A stretch of 64,000 bases of DNA, from assembly GCA_036898135.1 (NCBI GenBank), contig CM072525.1, positions 19,816,793 through 19,880,792 on the forward strand. The letters run 5' to 3'. This stretch comes from Oncomelania hupensis (lineage: Eukaryota; Mollusca; Gastropoda; Littorinimorpha; Pomatiopsidae). This document shows, in pieces, positions 20,413 to 32,341 of the stretch (positions within the stretch are counted from its first letter, which is position 1; each line of letters opens with the position of its first letter). Below the pieces are notes generated by a model that was given only the letters and a program-made list of their open reading frames with translations, ran no database searches and had not been told where the DNA came from. Both the position numbers and the translations under genes were made by a program.

Positions 20413-21164
20413 TTAGAATAGTATAATTATTAATTAGTGCGTGTGTGAATAGACGTGTTAAAGTTTCGGGCCTTTGTTCAAGGGAGAGTTACTTCCCTTC
20501 TACTTCACGTCGACCTACAGCGTGATAACAGTTACTGGCAGCGTATTCAGTAATGTGATACACGGATTGTGTGCTGAATACTAGTGCGTGCGTGCGTGAT
20601 TGTGCGTGTGTTTCTGAGTATGCATGCTTGCGCTTTTTCTGTTTGTTCTTCAGTCCGAATCGAGTTCTTTGGTCAGTCAGTAGCGAAGCTAGTCGTTGAG
20701 CTGTTTAGTGAGTTGGTCAGTCAGTTAATTTGTTTTCGAATTAAAATAAAATGGCGCAAATCAGTTGCTTTGGTAATATGTCTTCCCCATGTCGTATTAA
20801 AGAGTGAGGTTTCATTACAGCGGCTTGGTCTGCTTCAGTTTTATCTTAACCAGCGACTTGAGCAGTTCTTGAATTGCGCTAGATGGACCACGTACCATTC
20901 ATTTGCTATTTTGTACAATGTGCCATATTAAGACTACTGCAAAACTCACTTTTCTGCTTTTCCTTGTCGTTCTCCACAATCATCTTGTGTTTTTCTAGTT
21001 CTTCTTTGGAAGGCCCTCGGTCTGGAAAGTGTTTTGTTGGTAGCTTGGGCGACCCCTTCGCCACTGAACAAAAATCAAACATCATCATCATTATAAACGC
21101 TGTCGTCGTTTGGGTAGTTATTATCTAAAGGAACGCTTTTTTGTCGTCGCCCTCCATTATCGTT
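20413..21164. other. No gene seen
   Basis: Frames at 20584-20931 and 20883-21128 have no motif I recognise. TCAGT-type short repeats occur near 20670-20730. Confidence 0.4.
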
Positions 21165-21174
21165 ATTTTCGTCG

Positions 21175-21236
<62 letters not shown>

Positions 21237-21259
21237 GTCGTCGTCGTCGTCATCATCAC

Positions 21260-21299
<40 letters not shown>

Positions 21300-21505
21300 G
21301 TCGTCGTCGTTGCCGTCATCATCATCAGTATCATCATCGTCTTCGTTGTCGGAGCCATCATCATCATCATCATCGTCATCATCATCGTCGCCGTCGCCAT
21401 CATCATCATCATTATCGCCGTCATCATCTGCATAATCATCATCGCAGAAGTAGTAGTTGTCACCACCATCGTCATCGTCGTCGTCATCATCACTATCATC
21501 CTGAT
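21165..21505. repeat. (TCA)n/(TCG)n trinucleotide array
   Basis: About 340 bp of TCA repeats with blocks of TCG. Long poly-His, poly-Ile and poly-Met frames of 131-161 aa in three frames are artefacts of the repeat. Confidence 0.95.
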
Positions 21506-22189
21506 GGTCTCAATCTCTCCCTCATCCACTCACTGACACTCACTCTCGCGTTAAACACATTGACACTGGCTCTGTCACTCTCACTGACACTCTGACATAC
21601 TAACTCACTGATTAACTTCTGACATACTAACTCACTGATTAACTTACTAACTGGTTCATTCGACCAAATAATCATGAAATTTGTCAAGAGCGGTCATACC
21701 AGCCTGTTCAAGAAGCTGTTGATCTGTACCGTAAAGAGTCACACAGAACCGCGGATTTATTTAGTCCTACTCGTTCGATCGGTCAGTGGTTAAATGTCTA
21801 ATTTAACAAATCGTCCACTCATTCCTTAATTCATTCATTCAATCTCACCTCCGTCGTCGGAAAAGACGTTGGGAGGTGCCATGGTCGTACTCTACTCTTC
21901 AATCAGCGAAGTGGACAATCATTCAACTGGTCAGTTGGTCAGCTGGTTTGATGGCTCGTCGACGTTCTTGTTTGCTCCTTTCAGGTCCGCTCTGTGAGAA
22001 AAATGCAATACAAATGATTAGGCTTTAATTGTTACAATTCTTTGTTAGTCTGTGGAATTCTTTATAAGGACTCGCTGCACGTGAAACGGGAACATGCTAT
22101 GCGTTTAGGACTGTCTACATTTAAACTAGAAAGAATACAAGAAACAAAGAAGATTGACTGTGGTGAGCTTTGAAGCAGAATGTAACACT
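21506..22189. other. No gene seen
   Basis: ACTGACACTC and ACATACTAACTCACTGATTA short repeats occur at 21530-21650. The latter is a ~25-bp direct doublet. Nothing else is assigned. Confidence 0.4.
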
Positions 22190-22680
22190 AATGCAATTCT
22201 GCCGTGAACTGACAAAACCGAGCAAGTCCACAAAACCTACTTTCGAGAAAATCGACGTTTTGTGTTGCGCTATATTACGCGATCGTTTCTGGAAGTTTAA
22301 GGGCATATTATAATGTAATTCCTCGATTTAAGAGTGCATACCTTGAATATTAAAGAAATGTTTGATAGATTTGATGTTTTAAGACTATTTGTGGACTTGC
22401 TTTGTTTTGTCAGATTATTCTTGAGAGAGATCTTTGTTGAAAACATGACAAAACCAAGCAAGTCACCCGCTTGGTTTTGTCAGTTTATTATTGAATTAAA
22501 TCCTTGTTAAAAAAATTCACAAAACCAAGTAAGTCAAATCCGCTTGGTTTTGTCAGTTTATTATTAAGTAAATCCTTGTTTTCAAAATTCACCAAACCAA
22601 GTAAGTCCCATAGGCCGTTTCGTTTCTTTGTTAAAAAGTCTGACGAGATGAGTCACATAAGTTGGGTTTTGTAAGATGTG
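22190..22680. repeat. Array of palindromic GACTTGCTTGGTTTTGTC motifs (left block)
   Basis: The 18-bp motif or its complement occurs about eight times: 22212 (-), 22393 (+), 22447 (-), 22471 (+), 22515 (-), 22540 (+), 22589 (-), 22655 (+, weak). Opposed pairs form stems such as GACAAAACCAAGC...GCTTGGTTTTGTC at 22447-22483. A 25-bp spaced phrase TTTATTATTGAATTAAATCC recurs too. The 22197-22260 segment is mirrored at 26270-26335. Confidence 0.6.
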
Positions 22681-22849
22681 GGTGCGGCAGTTACAGTGAG
22701 TGTATATGTGTGCCTGTTTATTGTTTTTAGCCATTCTTCACTTAATATTCCTGGGTTGGTATGCAGGAGTCATAAGTTTTTTGCTCTCCCTTCAAAATAA
22801 TATTAGATGCAGCCAATTTAATTGTAAAAATACTAAACTATTTTCCTTT

Positions 22850-22895
22850 CAGTTTCCTATTTTAGCGATCTTCCTGCCTTTACACCACGTGTATG
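22850..22895 (+). repeat. SINE-B internal fragment
   Basis: TAGCGATCTTCCTGCCTTTA CACCACGTG matches the segment following the core in SINE-B at 7836-7868. Only ~45 bp are present. Confidence 0.5.
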
Positions 22896-23334
22896 TCTTG
22901 TATTTTGTTGCCCTTGTTGTGTGTCTGTAATATATTTGTTGCTGTTTGTTTGTGGGTTCGGGCACTGAATAAAATAGGCCCAACGTTTCCCGGCGTGTCG
23001 TAAGAGGCGACTAACAGGGGTAATGTTAGCACGGCATCACTGGGCGAAAGTCTTCTACACAGAAGTCACCGGCCAGGGCGAGGAACCTCACGTTACTACA
23101 GGTTCAACGACCACGTGCTCGGTGCCAAGGCGAGCCACACTATATTCGTGGATTTCGGCTGTGCCCAACAGCCTGGAGAGGATTGGGCACCGCCAAGTCC
23201 TTTTTTGCCCAAGACACACTACATGCATGATGACAATATCCACTAATTCCATACCGGATAGATCGTCGCCCGGCTCAAGGACCGCGCCTTCCGTTGGCCA
23301 CCAGGACGGAGGTGTTAAGTATGCTACTGATGGA

Positions 23335-23765
23335 CAATTTAGCAAGATCCGCACGAGAAACAACATCGTCATAGGAACCTGGAATGTCAGGACCCTAACT
23401 GCGGAAGGAAAATTAGAAGAACTGGCCCACGAGTTGGACCGCTATCGATGGAACGTTCTAGGCATTAGCGAACTGCGCTGGAAAGGCCTAGGTGAAACAA
23501 CGACAGACAAAGGCCACAAGCTCTATTTCAGCGGTAGAGAGATGACAGGCACGAACACGGCGTTGGATTCTTGGTCCACAAGAACATTCTAGCCACTGTC
23601 ATGGGTTGCCGCCCAAGACTCATTACCATCCGCCTGAGAGCAGCCCCTTTCAACATCACCATCATCCAGACCTATGCCCCAACATCAGACTATGACGACC
23701 GCGAAGTGGAGGATTTTTATGAAAATCTACAGGCGGTCCTTGACCAAGTACCTTCAACTCAGCTG
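23335..23765 (+). pseudogene. APE-type endonuclease domain of LINE copy D (truncated)
   Basis: The first frame gives IVIGTWNVRTLTAEGKLEEL with the conserved Asn, and GISELRWKG with the conserved Glu of the metal site. A frameshift near 23565 moves to the frame with RLRAAPFNITIIQTYAPTSD and FYENLQAVLDQV. The expected GDWNA block and the terminal His segment are missing: the text jumps from LDQVPSTQL to a stop and then to linker sequence (KKPWITPELLDL). The nuclease cannot be active. Confidence 0.75.
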
Positions 23766-24129
23766 TGACAGATGCCGCCACTGAGATCCTTGGCCAAGCA
23801 CCGACCAAAGAAGAAGCCGTGGATCACACCTGAACTTTTGGATCTGTGTGATAAACGAAGAGAGATTTAAAAAAAAAAGAAGAAAAAGAACACCTCACAG
23901 GGAGCTGATGTCTACCGAAAAAACAACAATGACATCCGAAAAGGCATGCGCACAGCAAAGGAGAACTGGATAGAAGATCAATGCCAGGAAATAGAGAAAC
24001 AGTCTGAACAAGAACTCCAACAGCAAGAAGGCCTACCAGACTGTAAAGCGGCTGACAAGTTTCAAACAGCCCAAAGTCTCCACGATCCAAAGCAAGTCTG
24101 GCATATGCATTACAGAAGAACAAGAAGTC

Positions 24130-25296
24130 TTGGACAGATGGACAGTGTACTGCTCTGACCTTTACAACCATACACCAAATGGAGACCCATCAGTTCTAGC
24201 ATGTCCCGAGAACAGAGAAGAAGAAATCCTCCCAATTGTCCGGGAAGAAGTTGAGGCAGCAGTGCAATCGCAAAAGAAAGGGAAGTCAGCGGAAGTGGAC
24301 AACATACCCGCGGAACTGCTACAAGCAGGAGGAGAAGCGATGATTAATGCCCTCACCATTATCTGTAACAAGATCTGGCAGAGTGGAGAGTGGCCTATAC
24401 CATGGGCCCAGTCGCTTGTCATCACTCTTCCAAAAAAAGGTAACCTTCAGGAGTGTGAAAATTACCGCACCGTCAGCCTCATCATCCATCCCAGCAAGGT
24501 CCTCCTGAAAATATTACTCAACAGGTTGAAACCCCAAGCTGAACAAATCATAGCTGAAGAACAAGCAGGATTCAGGGCATGGCGAAGTACCACTGAAAAG
24601 ATTTTTAACCTCAGAATAATCTGTGAGAAATACCTACAGCACCAACAACATCTATATCATGTGTTCATAGACTTCAAGAAAACGTTTGACCGAGTCTGGC
24701 ATGCAGCTCTATGGGCAACAATGAAAGCGTATAACATCAGACCTAAAATTATTGAAGTCATCAAAAACCTGTATGACAAGGCTACCAGTGCAGTCCTCCA
24801 CAACAGCGCCATCGGGAACTGGTTCAGAACAACAATCGGTGTGCGTCAAGGATGCCTACTCTCTCCAACACCCTTCAACATCTTCCTAGAGCGCATCATG
24901 TCAGATGCTCTTGCAGATCACGAAGGCACAGTCAGCATAGGGGGTAGAGCAATCTCCAATCTTCGTTTTGCGGATGACATTGATGGATTGGCTGGAGAGG
25001 AACAAGAACTTGAACAGCTGGTACAGAGGCTTGACACCACCTCCAAAGCTTGTGCAATTGAAATAAGTGCAGAGAAGACCGAAATGATGACCAACAACAC
25101 TAATGGCATCAACACGGACATCAAAGTCCAAGGCCAATCCCTCAACACAGTGCATAGCTTCAAATATTTAGGAGCCATTGTATCAGACAATGGGTCCCGA
25201 CAGGAAGTCCTCTCCAGGATCGCACAAACAACTGCTGCCCTGACAAGGTTGAAGCCATTTGGAAAGACAGGACCATCATTCTACATTCCAAAGTAA
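24130..25296 (+). pseudogene. Reverse transcriptase domain of LINE copy D
   Basis: A 388-aa frame covering the fingers and palm: LPKKGNLQECENYRTVSL, QAGFRAWRSTTEKIF, motif A FIDFKKTFDRVWH (Asp at residue ~181), motif B GVRQGCLLSPTPFNIF, motif C RFADDIDGL (Asp-Asp at ~282-283) and the following AEKTEMMTNN block. All three catalytic aspartates are present. The invariant-looking 'AFD' of motif A is TFD, and 'SLI' replaces the usual 'SLL'. The frame then shifts at ~25255 and the C-terminal part continues to 25763 in another frame with internal stops (one just after SIFL at 25332). Confidence 0.85.
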
Positions 25297-25789
25297 GACT
25301 GCTGCGCTCCCTTGTCATCTCCATCTTCCTATAAGCTTGCGAAGCATGGACCCTCACAGCAGATCTACAACGAAGAATACAAAGCATGGAGATGAGGTGC
25401 TACAGAAGACTTCTGGGCATTTCCTATACCCAACACATCACCAACGACAAAGTCCGACAGACCATCACACAAGCCATTTGACAACACGATGACCTGCTCA
25501 CAGTGGTGAAGAAACGGAAACTCCGATGGTATGGCCACGTCACCAGATCATCAGGCCTTTCAAAGACTATTCTGCAAGGTACAGTGCAAGGAGGTAGAAG
25601 AAGAGGGAGACCGAAAAAGAGGTGGGAGGACAACATTCGAGAATGGACTGGTTTGACACTGAGCGAAGCCATCAGGGCTTCTGAGGACAGAGAGAGATGG
25701 AGTATGCTGGTTAAACGATCATCTGTGGTTCCCCTACGACCTCAGGGTTACGGGACAGGATAGGATAGGCTAGGATAGTTTGTTTGTTT

Positions 25790-26099
25790 ATTTCCACACC
25801 TCGTGGAAGTTGCCGCGTAGGCGGAAGATCTACAGGATCCTTCATGGTGGGCAGGAAAGTACATGAAGAAAACTCTTTTTCAAAAAGCCGAAAACGTCCT
25901 TTGCTGACCGAAATTTCGTCATCATTTTCACAGGAAAATAATATTGCACAGCAGCAATAACATGGATTCTCACTGGTCCACTTTATCTTAAGGCGCTTTC
26001 TCATTGGTCGGGAGGACTTACTTTTCTTTGTCAGGTTATTGTAGAAAATGACGTCATCATGCCAACTCGAGCATCAGCCAGAGGATCGCCGAAACAAAA
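25790..26099. other. No gene seen
   Basis: Begins with a TTTG run after the LINE tail; no motif is recognised. Confidence 0.3.
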
Positions 26100-26335
26100 T
26101 CGCAGGGGACTTGCTTGGTTTTATCAGTTTATTCCCCCACTTAAATTTTTTTTAACAAGGACTTACTCTATGATATCTCCAAATCTAAACATAGTTCGGA
26201 TTTGATTTTTACAGGTAAGATGCGTCATTCTCTTGCAAGTTTGATGGCGCAAAAAACTCATTTTCGACCTTAGGTGGACTTACTCGGTTTTGTCAAATCA
26301 CGGCAGAATTTCCCACGCAATCTCACTGTTACACA
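26100..26335. repeat. Palindromic motif block (right), mirror of 22197-22260
   Basis: GGACTTGCTTGGTTTTATCA at 26106 and GGACTTACTCGGTTTTGTCA at 26274 are motif copies. The minus strand of 26270-26335 (TAACAGTGAG ... AATTCTGCCGTGATTTGACA) aligns with the plus strand at 22182-22240 (TAACACTAAT ... AATTCTGCCGTGAACTGACA). The two blocks are thus inverted ends about 4.1 kb apart, enclosing LINE copy D. Confidence 0.55.
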
Positions 26336-26394
26336 ACTTAAACAAATATGCGTGAAACTCTGGCACTTTAAAATACATTTTCAATGGTCACAGC

Positions 26395-26415
26395 TCTCTC
26401 TGTCTCTCTCTCTCT

Positions 26416-26512
<97 letters not shown>
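26395..26512. repeat. (TC)n microsatellite
   Basis: Long, almost pure TC repeat. Confidence 0.95.
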
Positions 26513-26513
<1 letters not shown>

Positions 26514-26638
26514 ATCATTATTTACGGATTTAACTTGAACTTAAAGCAACTGCATAAAAACTTTAGTAGTCATGCATGTATACTACAGCTAAATGAAAAT
26601 CGATGATGCCCTAGGACCAACAACCATCACACACATGC

Positions 26639-26639
<1 letters not shown>

Positions 26640-26670
<31 letters not shown>

Positions 26671-26809
26671 ACATGCCCGCGTATACACACGCGCGCACAC
26701 AACACCCACACTCATTCATGCATGTAACCATAGCACTAAGACCAACAAACGTCACACATGCAAACACACACACTTGCGCGCGCAAACAAACACACACCAC
26801 GCACGCACA

Positions 26810-26893
<84 letters not shown>

Positions 26894-26895
26894 GC
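26640..26895. repeat. (TC)n, (CA)n, (TC)n compound microsatellite
   Basis: Short TC block, CA-rich middle with CGCG interruptions, long TC block (26813-26893). Confidence 0.9.
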
Positions 26896-27098
26896 CTTAT
26901 TTAATTATTCCTGAAGTTAAACGGAAGCATTAGCGTTGAACCGCTTTTGCATTTTTACCAATAACTGACAATCAATGGGTGTGTCCTGGGACCAATTATA
27001 AGGGAAACCCGAAATACCGATGGCACGATTCTCATTGTTCTTATGCTGTGTGATGGCAAAACAAATTTAGCCATGAGCCCCTAGTTTTTAAAAATACT

Positions 27099-27105
<7 letters not shown>
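26896..27105. other. No gene seen
   Basis: Nothing recognised. Confidence 0.3.

Positions 27106-27152
<47 letters not shown>
27106..27152. repeat. (TC)n microsatellite
   Basis: Pure TC repeat preceded by a C run. Confidence 0.9.
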
Positions 27153-27154
<2 letters not shown>

Positions 27155-27290
27155 CTGTCGCGCACAGAAATCGACATTTTGTGCCTCGATGATTCTCTTT
27201 GTCTACTTGTGTATTCCACGACACAATTATCCGGGTCCTTCTATCTAAAACTAAATGCATGGCTTTCAAACAAGATCTTATAGTGTTGCC

Positions 27291-27705
27291 TATCCTATCC
27301 TATCCTATCCCGTAACTCGGAGGTCGTAGGGGCACCACAGATGATCGTTTAACAAGCGTACTCCATCTTTCCCTGTCCTCAGCAACCCTGATGGTTTCGC
27401 TCAGTGTCAAGCCAGTCCATTCTCGAATGTTGTCCTCCCACCTCTTTTTCGGTCTCCCTCTTCTTCTACCTCCTTGCACAGTGCCTTTTAGAATAGTCTT
27501 TGCAAGACCTGATGATCTGGTGACGTGGCCATACCATCGGAGTTTCCGTTTTTTCACCACTGTGAGCAGGTCATCGTGTTGTCCAATGGCTTGTGTGATG
27601 GTCTGTCGGACTTCGTCGTTGGTGTAGTACTGGGTATAGGAAATCCTCAGAAGTCTTCTGTAGCACCTCATCTCCATGCTTTGTATTCTTCGTTGTAGAT
27701 CTTCC
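27291..27705 (-). pseudogene. RTE-type LINE, 3' fragment (copy E)
   Basis: The minus strand 27677-27300 is open for 125 aa: MEMRCYRRLLRISYTQ, VKKRKLRWYGHVTRSSG and the RGRPKKRWEDNIREWTG tail, ending VVPLRPPSYGIG. The GGATA tail (four units) is at 27291-27310. It is the least damaged C-terminus in the window. The 5' truncation falls just before the LQRRIQS segment. Confidence 0.8.
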
Positions 27706-27784
27706 TATCAGAATGTAAAATTAATAAATAAATAGACTTGCTTCGTTTTGTCTTCACAAAAAAAAATCATTAAATACCACCAAA

Positions 27785-29800
27785 GCGCTGTTTTATCCTA
27801 TTTTGTAACTCGAACGTCGTTGGGGCACCACAGGTGAACCTTGTTTTCTGTCTCCTTCTTCTTCTGCCTCCTTGCACCGTGCCTCTCAGGATGGTCTTTG
27901 CAAGGCCTGATGCTCTGATTATAGAGCCATTCGGGGTTTCCGTTTCTTCAACGCCGTGAGCATGTCATCGTCCAATGTCTTTTGTGTTGTTCTGTCGGAC
28001 TTTGTTGCTGGAGATGTGCTGGGTATAGTAAATGCCCAGAAGTTTTCTGTAGCGCCTCATCTCCATGCTTTGTATTCTTCGTTGTAGGTCTGCTGTGAGG
28101 GTCCATGTTTCCCAAGCGTATAGGAAAATTGAGATGATAAGGGAGCGCAGCAGCCTTGCCTTAGAGTGTAGACTGATGGTCCTGTCTTTCCAAATGGGGT
28201 TCAACCTTGTTAGGGCAGCAGCTGTTTGTGCGATCCTGGAGAGATCCTCCTGTCGGGAACCATTGTCTGATACAATGGTTCCTAAATATTTGAAGCTATA
28301 CACCATGTTTAGGGATTGGTCTTGGACTTTAATGTCCGTGTTGACGCCATTGGTGTTGTTGGTCATCAATTTGGCCTTCTCTGCACTTATTTCCATTCCA
28401 AAAGCTCTGGAGGTGGTGTCAAGCCTCTGTATTAGATGTTCAAGTTCTTAGTCATCTCCAGCAAATTCATCAATGTCATCCTCAAAACGGACGTTGGAGA
28501 TTGCTCTACTCTATATGTTGACGGTGTCTTCGTGATCTGCAGGGGTATATGACACTGATGCGTTCCAGGAAGATGTTGAAGAGATGCTGGGGAGAGCATC
28601 CTTGACGCACAACAATTGTTGTTCTGAACTAGGTCCCGATGGCGCTGTTATAGAGGACTGCACAGGTAGCCTTGTCATACAGACTTTTGGTGACTTCAAT
28701 AATTTTAGGGCTGATGTTGTACACTCTGATGGCTGCCCATAGAGCTGCATACCAGACTCGGTCAAAAGCTTTCTTTAAGTCTACAAACACATTAAATAGA
28801 TGTTGTGCTGTAGGTATTCCTGGCAGATTATTCTGAGGTTGAAAATTTGCTCAGCGGTTTGCAAGTCTCAGACCTCTGTCATTTGTCTCATTGTTGCAGT
28901 GTCTCCCCAGTTGTGGTACGCATCTTGACCAACCTTGGCATTCCAGTCGCCTTGCACTATGACTATGTCCTTCCTCGGCACTTAATCAAGGACAGCCTGC
29001 AGATGTTCATAGAAATCCTCGACTTCGCTGTCTTCATAGTCTGATGTTGGGGCATAGGCCTGGATGATGGTGATGTTGAAATGGGCTGCTCTCAGACGGA
29101 TGGTAATGAGTCTACTGGAGACTGGACGACAACCCATTAAAGTGCCTAGAATGTCTTTGTGGGCCAAGAATCCAACGCCGTGTTCGTGCCTGTCATCTCC
29201 CCCGCTAAAATAAAGCTTGTGGCCATTGTCGGTCGTTGTTTCACTAACGCCTTTCCAGCGCAGTTTGCTGATACCTAAAATGTTCCATCGATAGTGGTCC
29301 AGCTCGTGGGCCAGTACTCCTAATTTTTCTCTCCTCAGTTAGGGTCCTGACATTCCAGGTACCTATGACGATGGTGTCTCTCGTGCGTATTTTGCTAAGT
29401 TGTCCATCAGTAATCCACTTATCACCTCCGTTCTGGTGGCCAGCGGAAGGCGCGGTCCTTGGTGACCCGGGCGACGACCGATCCGATGTGGAGTGAATGG
29501 TTCTTATTATCATACGGTGTGTCTTAGGCAAGAAAGACCTGGCGGGGTCCACTCATCTACAGGATGTTGGCCACAGCCAAAATCCAAGAGTAGTGTGGCT
29601 CCCCTTGGCTCCGAGCACTGCGTCGTTGAACCTGTAGTAACGTGAGGTTCCTCCGTCCTGGCCGGTGTCTTCTGTGTAGAAGACTTTCACCCAGTCGCCT
29701 CTTACGACCAGCCTGGAAGCGTTGGGTCTTTTCTATTTCGTGCCCGAACCCACAGGACACATAGATGCCTGACACCGATACAAACAGATCGCAGGTTTAC
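27785..29800 (-). mobile_element. RTE-type LINE, degenerate near full-length copy F
   Basis: Going 5' to 3' on minus: leader text shared with copy D (29765-29640), a frame at 29552-29244 with IVIGTWNVRTLTEERK (endonuclease start), AHKDILGTLMGCRP and SRLITIRLRAAHFNITIIQA (29167-28985), scattered reverse transcriptase text in several frames (28765-28440), then an open 143-aa frame (28396-27965) with SFKYLGTIVSDNGSRQE and LYAWETWTLTADLQRRIQSM. A large part of the reverse transcriptase core is deleted or scrambled, and the motif C region is missing. The 3' end at 27788 has one tail unit left. Confidence 0.75.
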
Positions 29801-30230
29801 TCAACACGAACTTTTGCTGGACTTACTATAGTTTTGCCACTACACAACAGAAATCATCAAACTACAGGCAGACACCGATGACACGTTTTCCCACAAAACT
29901 AACTTTTATGGAACTTACTGTACTTTTGCCATCAGAAGGCAGTGTTATAGAGGAAAGGAAACTTCTACATTGGTTTATGAAAACAATTAGTTATCACTAT
30001 GCATATAAGCTTGTTTCATGCTTAATTCACGTTTAATGTATGACCTTCACATTTTGTTTACAATCGCTCAACATACAATGTGCGACTGTAAAAAAAAAGT
30101 GTTTTTTTTTTAGCAAGAGACCATGCTACAGATCAAAACAGACGAAGGTGTATACCAACGGAAACAAAGAAAGGAAACAAAGAAAGGTACATACTAGCAA
30201 CCCAGACAAACTACCTAGCAAAAACAGGTA
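29801..30230. other. No gene; two weak ACTTACT..TTTTGCC motifs
   Basis: GGACTTACTATAGTTTTGCC at 29820 and AACTTACTGTACTTTTGCC at 29928 resemble the palindromic-array motif at 22190-22680. No coding signal is visible. Confidence 0.3.
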
Positions 30231-30859
30231 AAAAATGACGTGCAAAAACCAAAACTATCACGAGTACGTCGAATATGTAGCTGATTCAACGGTTCACAGG
30301 CGCATGAATCTAAATGCCAAAGCGTCTCTCTTATAGAGATCGTCAATCTCTGTTCTAAACCTGTAGAGATCGGTGACATAACGTTTCTTAAGAGACCCAC
30401 TCGTATATCCAGATATTCACAGAGCGCCTGTGCAATTTCTGTTTGAGTTGGCACACACGCAAAATGAATTAATAAAATCGATTAACACCCCCAACCCTCT
30501 CCCCCTAATTTCACCGGCCCTTCCCTCTCCCTCCCCCATCCCCTCCCTCTCCCCCCAACAAAAAGGATTTCTGTTTACGTGAGAATTTCATTGCGACTTG
30601 TTTGAGAAGTGTTCCAGCACATATCAAACCACAGGCGCTCGTATCGGAAAGTGAGCGCAGTCCATATTACTTGTAATTCTATTAGTGCATGCTAGGGCAA
30701 CCTGTGGATCAGGCCAACTCCCGTCCACCATTCATTTGACACTCATCTGGATGCAGAACAAAGCAAAAAAAACAAAGCCATCCAACTAACTAACCAACCA
30801 AACAAAAGTTCAACTTTTCCTAACTCACGGATGATAATGATGATGATGATGATGATGGT
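30231..30859. other. No gene seen
   Basis: C-rich patch at 30488-30560 and a short (ATG)n run at 30836-30857 into which the LTR inserted. Confidence 0.35.
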
Positions 30860-32341
30860 TGTGACGGTGGGCCTATTGTTACTGGGATTTGCATAATGGA
30901 ATGCTATTACCCACTCGTCTTTCGTCTGCGGGGATCGGCTAGTATAATCACCTTGTGACTAAACTTAATACATTATATGTTTAGCTCGGTTTGTGTGCGG
31001 ATAGGGTTATAGAGATAGGGAGAAAATGGTAAAAGCTTCACTGACACACAAGCTCTCGCACTGCTATGAAACATAGGTAGTCCAGCCACTTGTTAACAGT
31101 AAATATTACACATTTATTTCCTCTACTCTATACATAATTCTCTAAACACTCTATTAACTTAAATCTCCAAATTCACTTCGAATAGTTCTTTCCTTGATGG
31201 GTCTATGCTGCACTGCTACTGTTCTTGATATTTTCTACTGTCTTATCATTGGGCTATTTGTTCTGGTTGGCCTAATGTTTGTTTTCAGGAGAGTGGACTA
31301 CCGCACAGTCCTTTTAGATCGGTTTTAGTGCGTTTCTTCTTGCACTTAGCTGACTCGTTGAGGTGTGGTGATGGTGTCCCCTCCTTGGTTGTTGACTTTT
31401 GGGCTATCGGAGCTCAGTGCTCGATGTTTCCCTGCAGGCCAAATGTCAGGGTTGACTCTTAGTGGTCTATTTCCTGCATTGGACCAACAAGCCTGCTCGT
31501 ATGCAAAACATAAGACGAGTTTCTGCAACGCTGTGTTTAAAACGGATGTGCAGAGCGTCTCACTGATGGCAGAAACAGCCCTCAGTGATCGCTCCTCTTA
31601 TACAAACAAGGGACGATCAACTTCTATGTCCGTGGTCCACTGGGATTTCCAACATAATTCCTATACATATACATACATCATAGCTAAACTAAACACATGG
31701 AGAAGTAATTAACAATATGTACATTCTCCGGTACAGCCACTGGTCTGCAATAATACACATAGGAGAAACAACAGTTGGACAGTAGGGGCTACCTCATGGT
31801 GGCGAAACCGGTCGTGTGTGCCAGCCACGTGGTCAAGCAAAGTTTTACTAATATTCACAATGATAAAACATGGCAAGACTTCACAAACATAATCCAACAA
31901 CATTATCAATACATCGCAGTGAAACAAAAGATTTATCATTTACCTTTCTGACAATGTCAGGCTGTGGCTATACTGAGATGAATGAATTTCACCCGTCACC
32001 TGCTTAGTCTTCAGCTAGAGAGATCTTTCAGAGCGTTGCTCCTTCTTGTGTGATTCAGACAAAGAATGACTACTTAGCCTTGTGGTCAGCCAAAAGCCCG
32101 CGAAAATCTCGTGAAATCTGAGCGCCTCCTTGCGGGGAGGGTGTGTGTGTGTGTGTGTGTGGCTATACGTCATCGGGATGAGGTCACTGCCTACCCCAGC
32201 GAGAGTTAGCTTACACATGCTTAGCACAGGCCTGACTTCTGTCGTCTGCTAAGCAGCGACTTTAATTTACAAAGGCTACAGCAGACTGAACTATTTAGGG
32301 CGAGAAGCCTTAGTGCAGGGTCTAAATAGCCTATTGTGACA
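30860..32341 (-). mobile_element. Solo LTR, 1482 bp (copy 1)
   Basis: The unit begins TGTGACGGTGGGCCTATTGT on + and ends GGTCTAAATAGCCTATTGTGACA, with TG...CA-type termini. It is flanked by the 5-bp duplication ATGGT (30855-30859, 32342-32346). A second copy in opposite orientation is at 49943-51360 and aligns throughout. Sense is inferred as minus because AATAAA (at ~31117 on minus) and a TATA-like GTATAAGAGG (near 31597, minus) are then in the order expected for an LTR. No internal region, primer-binding site or gag-pol sequence adjoins it, so it is a recombined solo LTR. The 115-aa plus frame (31365-31712) is antisense. Confidence 0.75.

Larger units (their letters stand above)
22945..25779 (+). 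mobile_element. RTE-type LINE, near full length (copy D)
   Basis: The most complete copy of the GGATA-tailed family, ~2.8 kb. It holds a 5' leader (CCCAACGTTTCCCGGCGTGT, also at the far end of copy F), an APE-type endonuclease, a reverse transcriptase, the basic C-terminus and a GGATA tail (25757-25779). The coding part is broken by frameshifts near 23565 and 25255, by stops, and by a deletion that removes the second half of the endonuclease. The C-terminal RGR..RW..I pattern and short tandem-repeat tail resemble RTE/BovB elements (knowledge of families). The RTE assignment is therefore likely but not proven. Confidence 0.8.

Noticed and set aside
21110..21595. Long open frames (131-161 aa) rich in His, Ile or Met on both strands
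   Set aside because: They follow from TCA/TCG repeats, which lack stops in several frames.
24901..25190. Minus-strand frames across the reverse transcriptase
   Set aside because: Shadows of the plus-strand RTE-type coding sequence.
31365..31712. A 115-aa frame, partly conserved at 50526-50822 (-), as a gene
   Set aside because: Both lie inside the LTR on the strand opposite to its inferred sense; conservation follows from the repeat.
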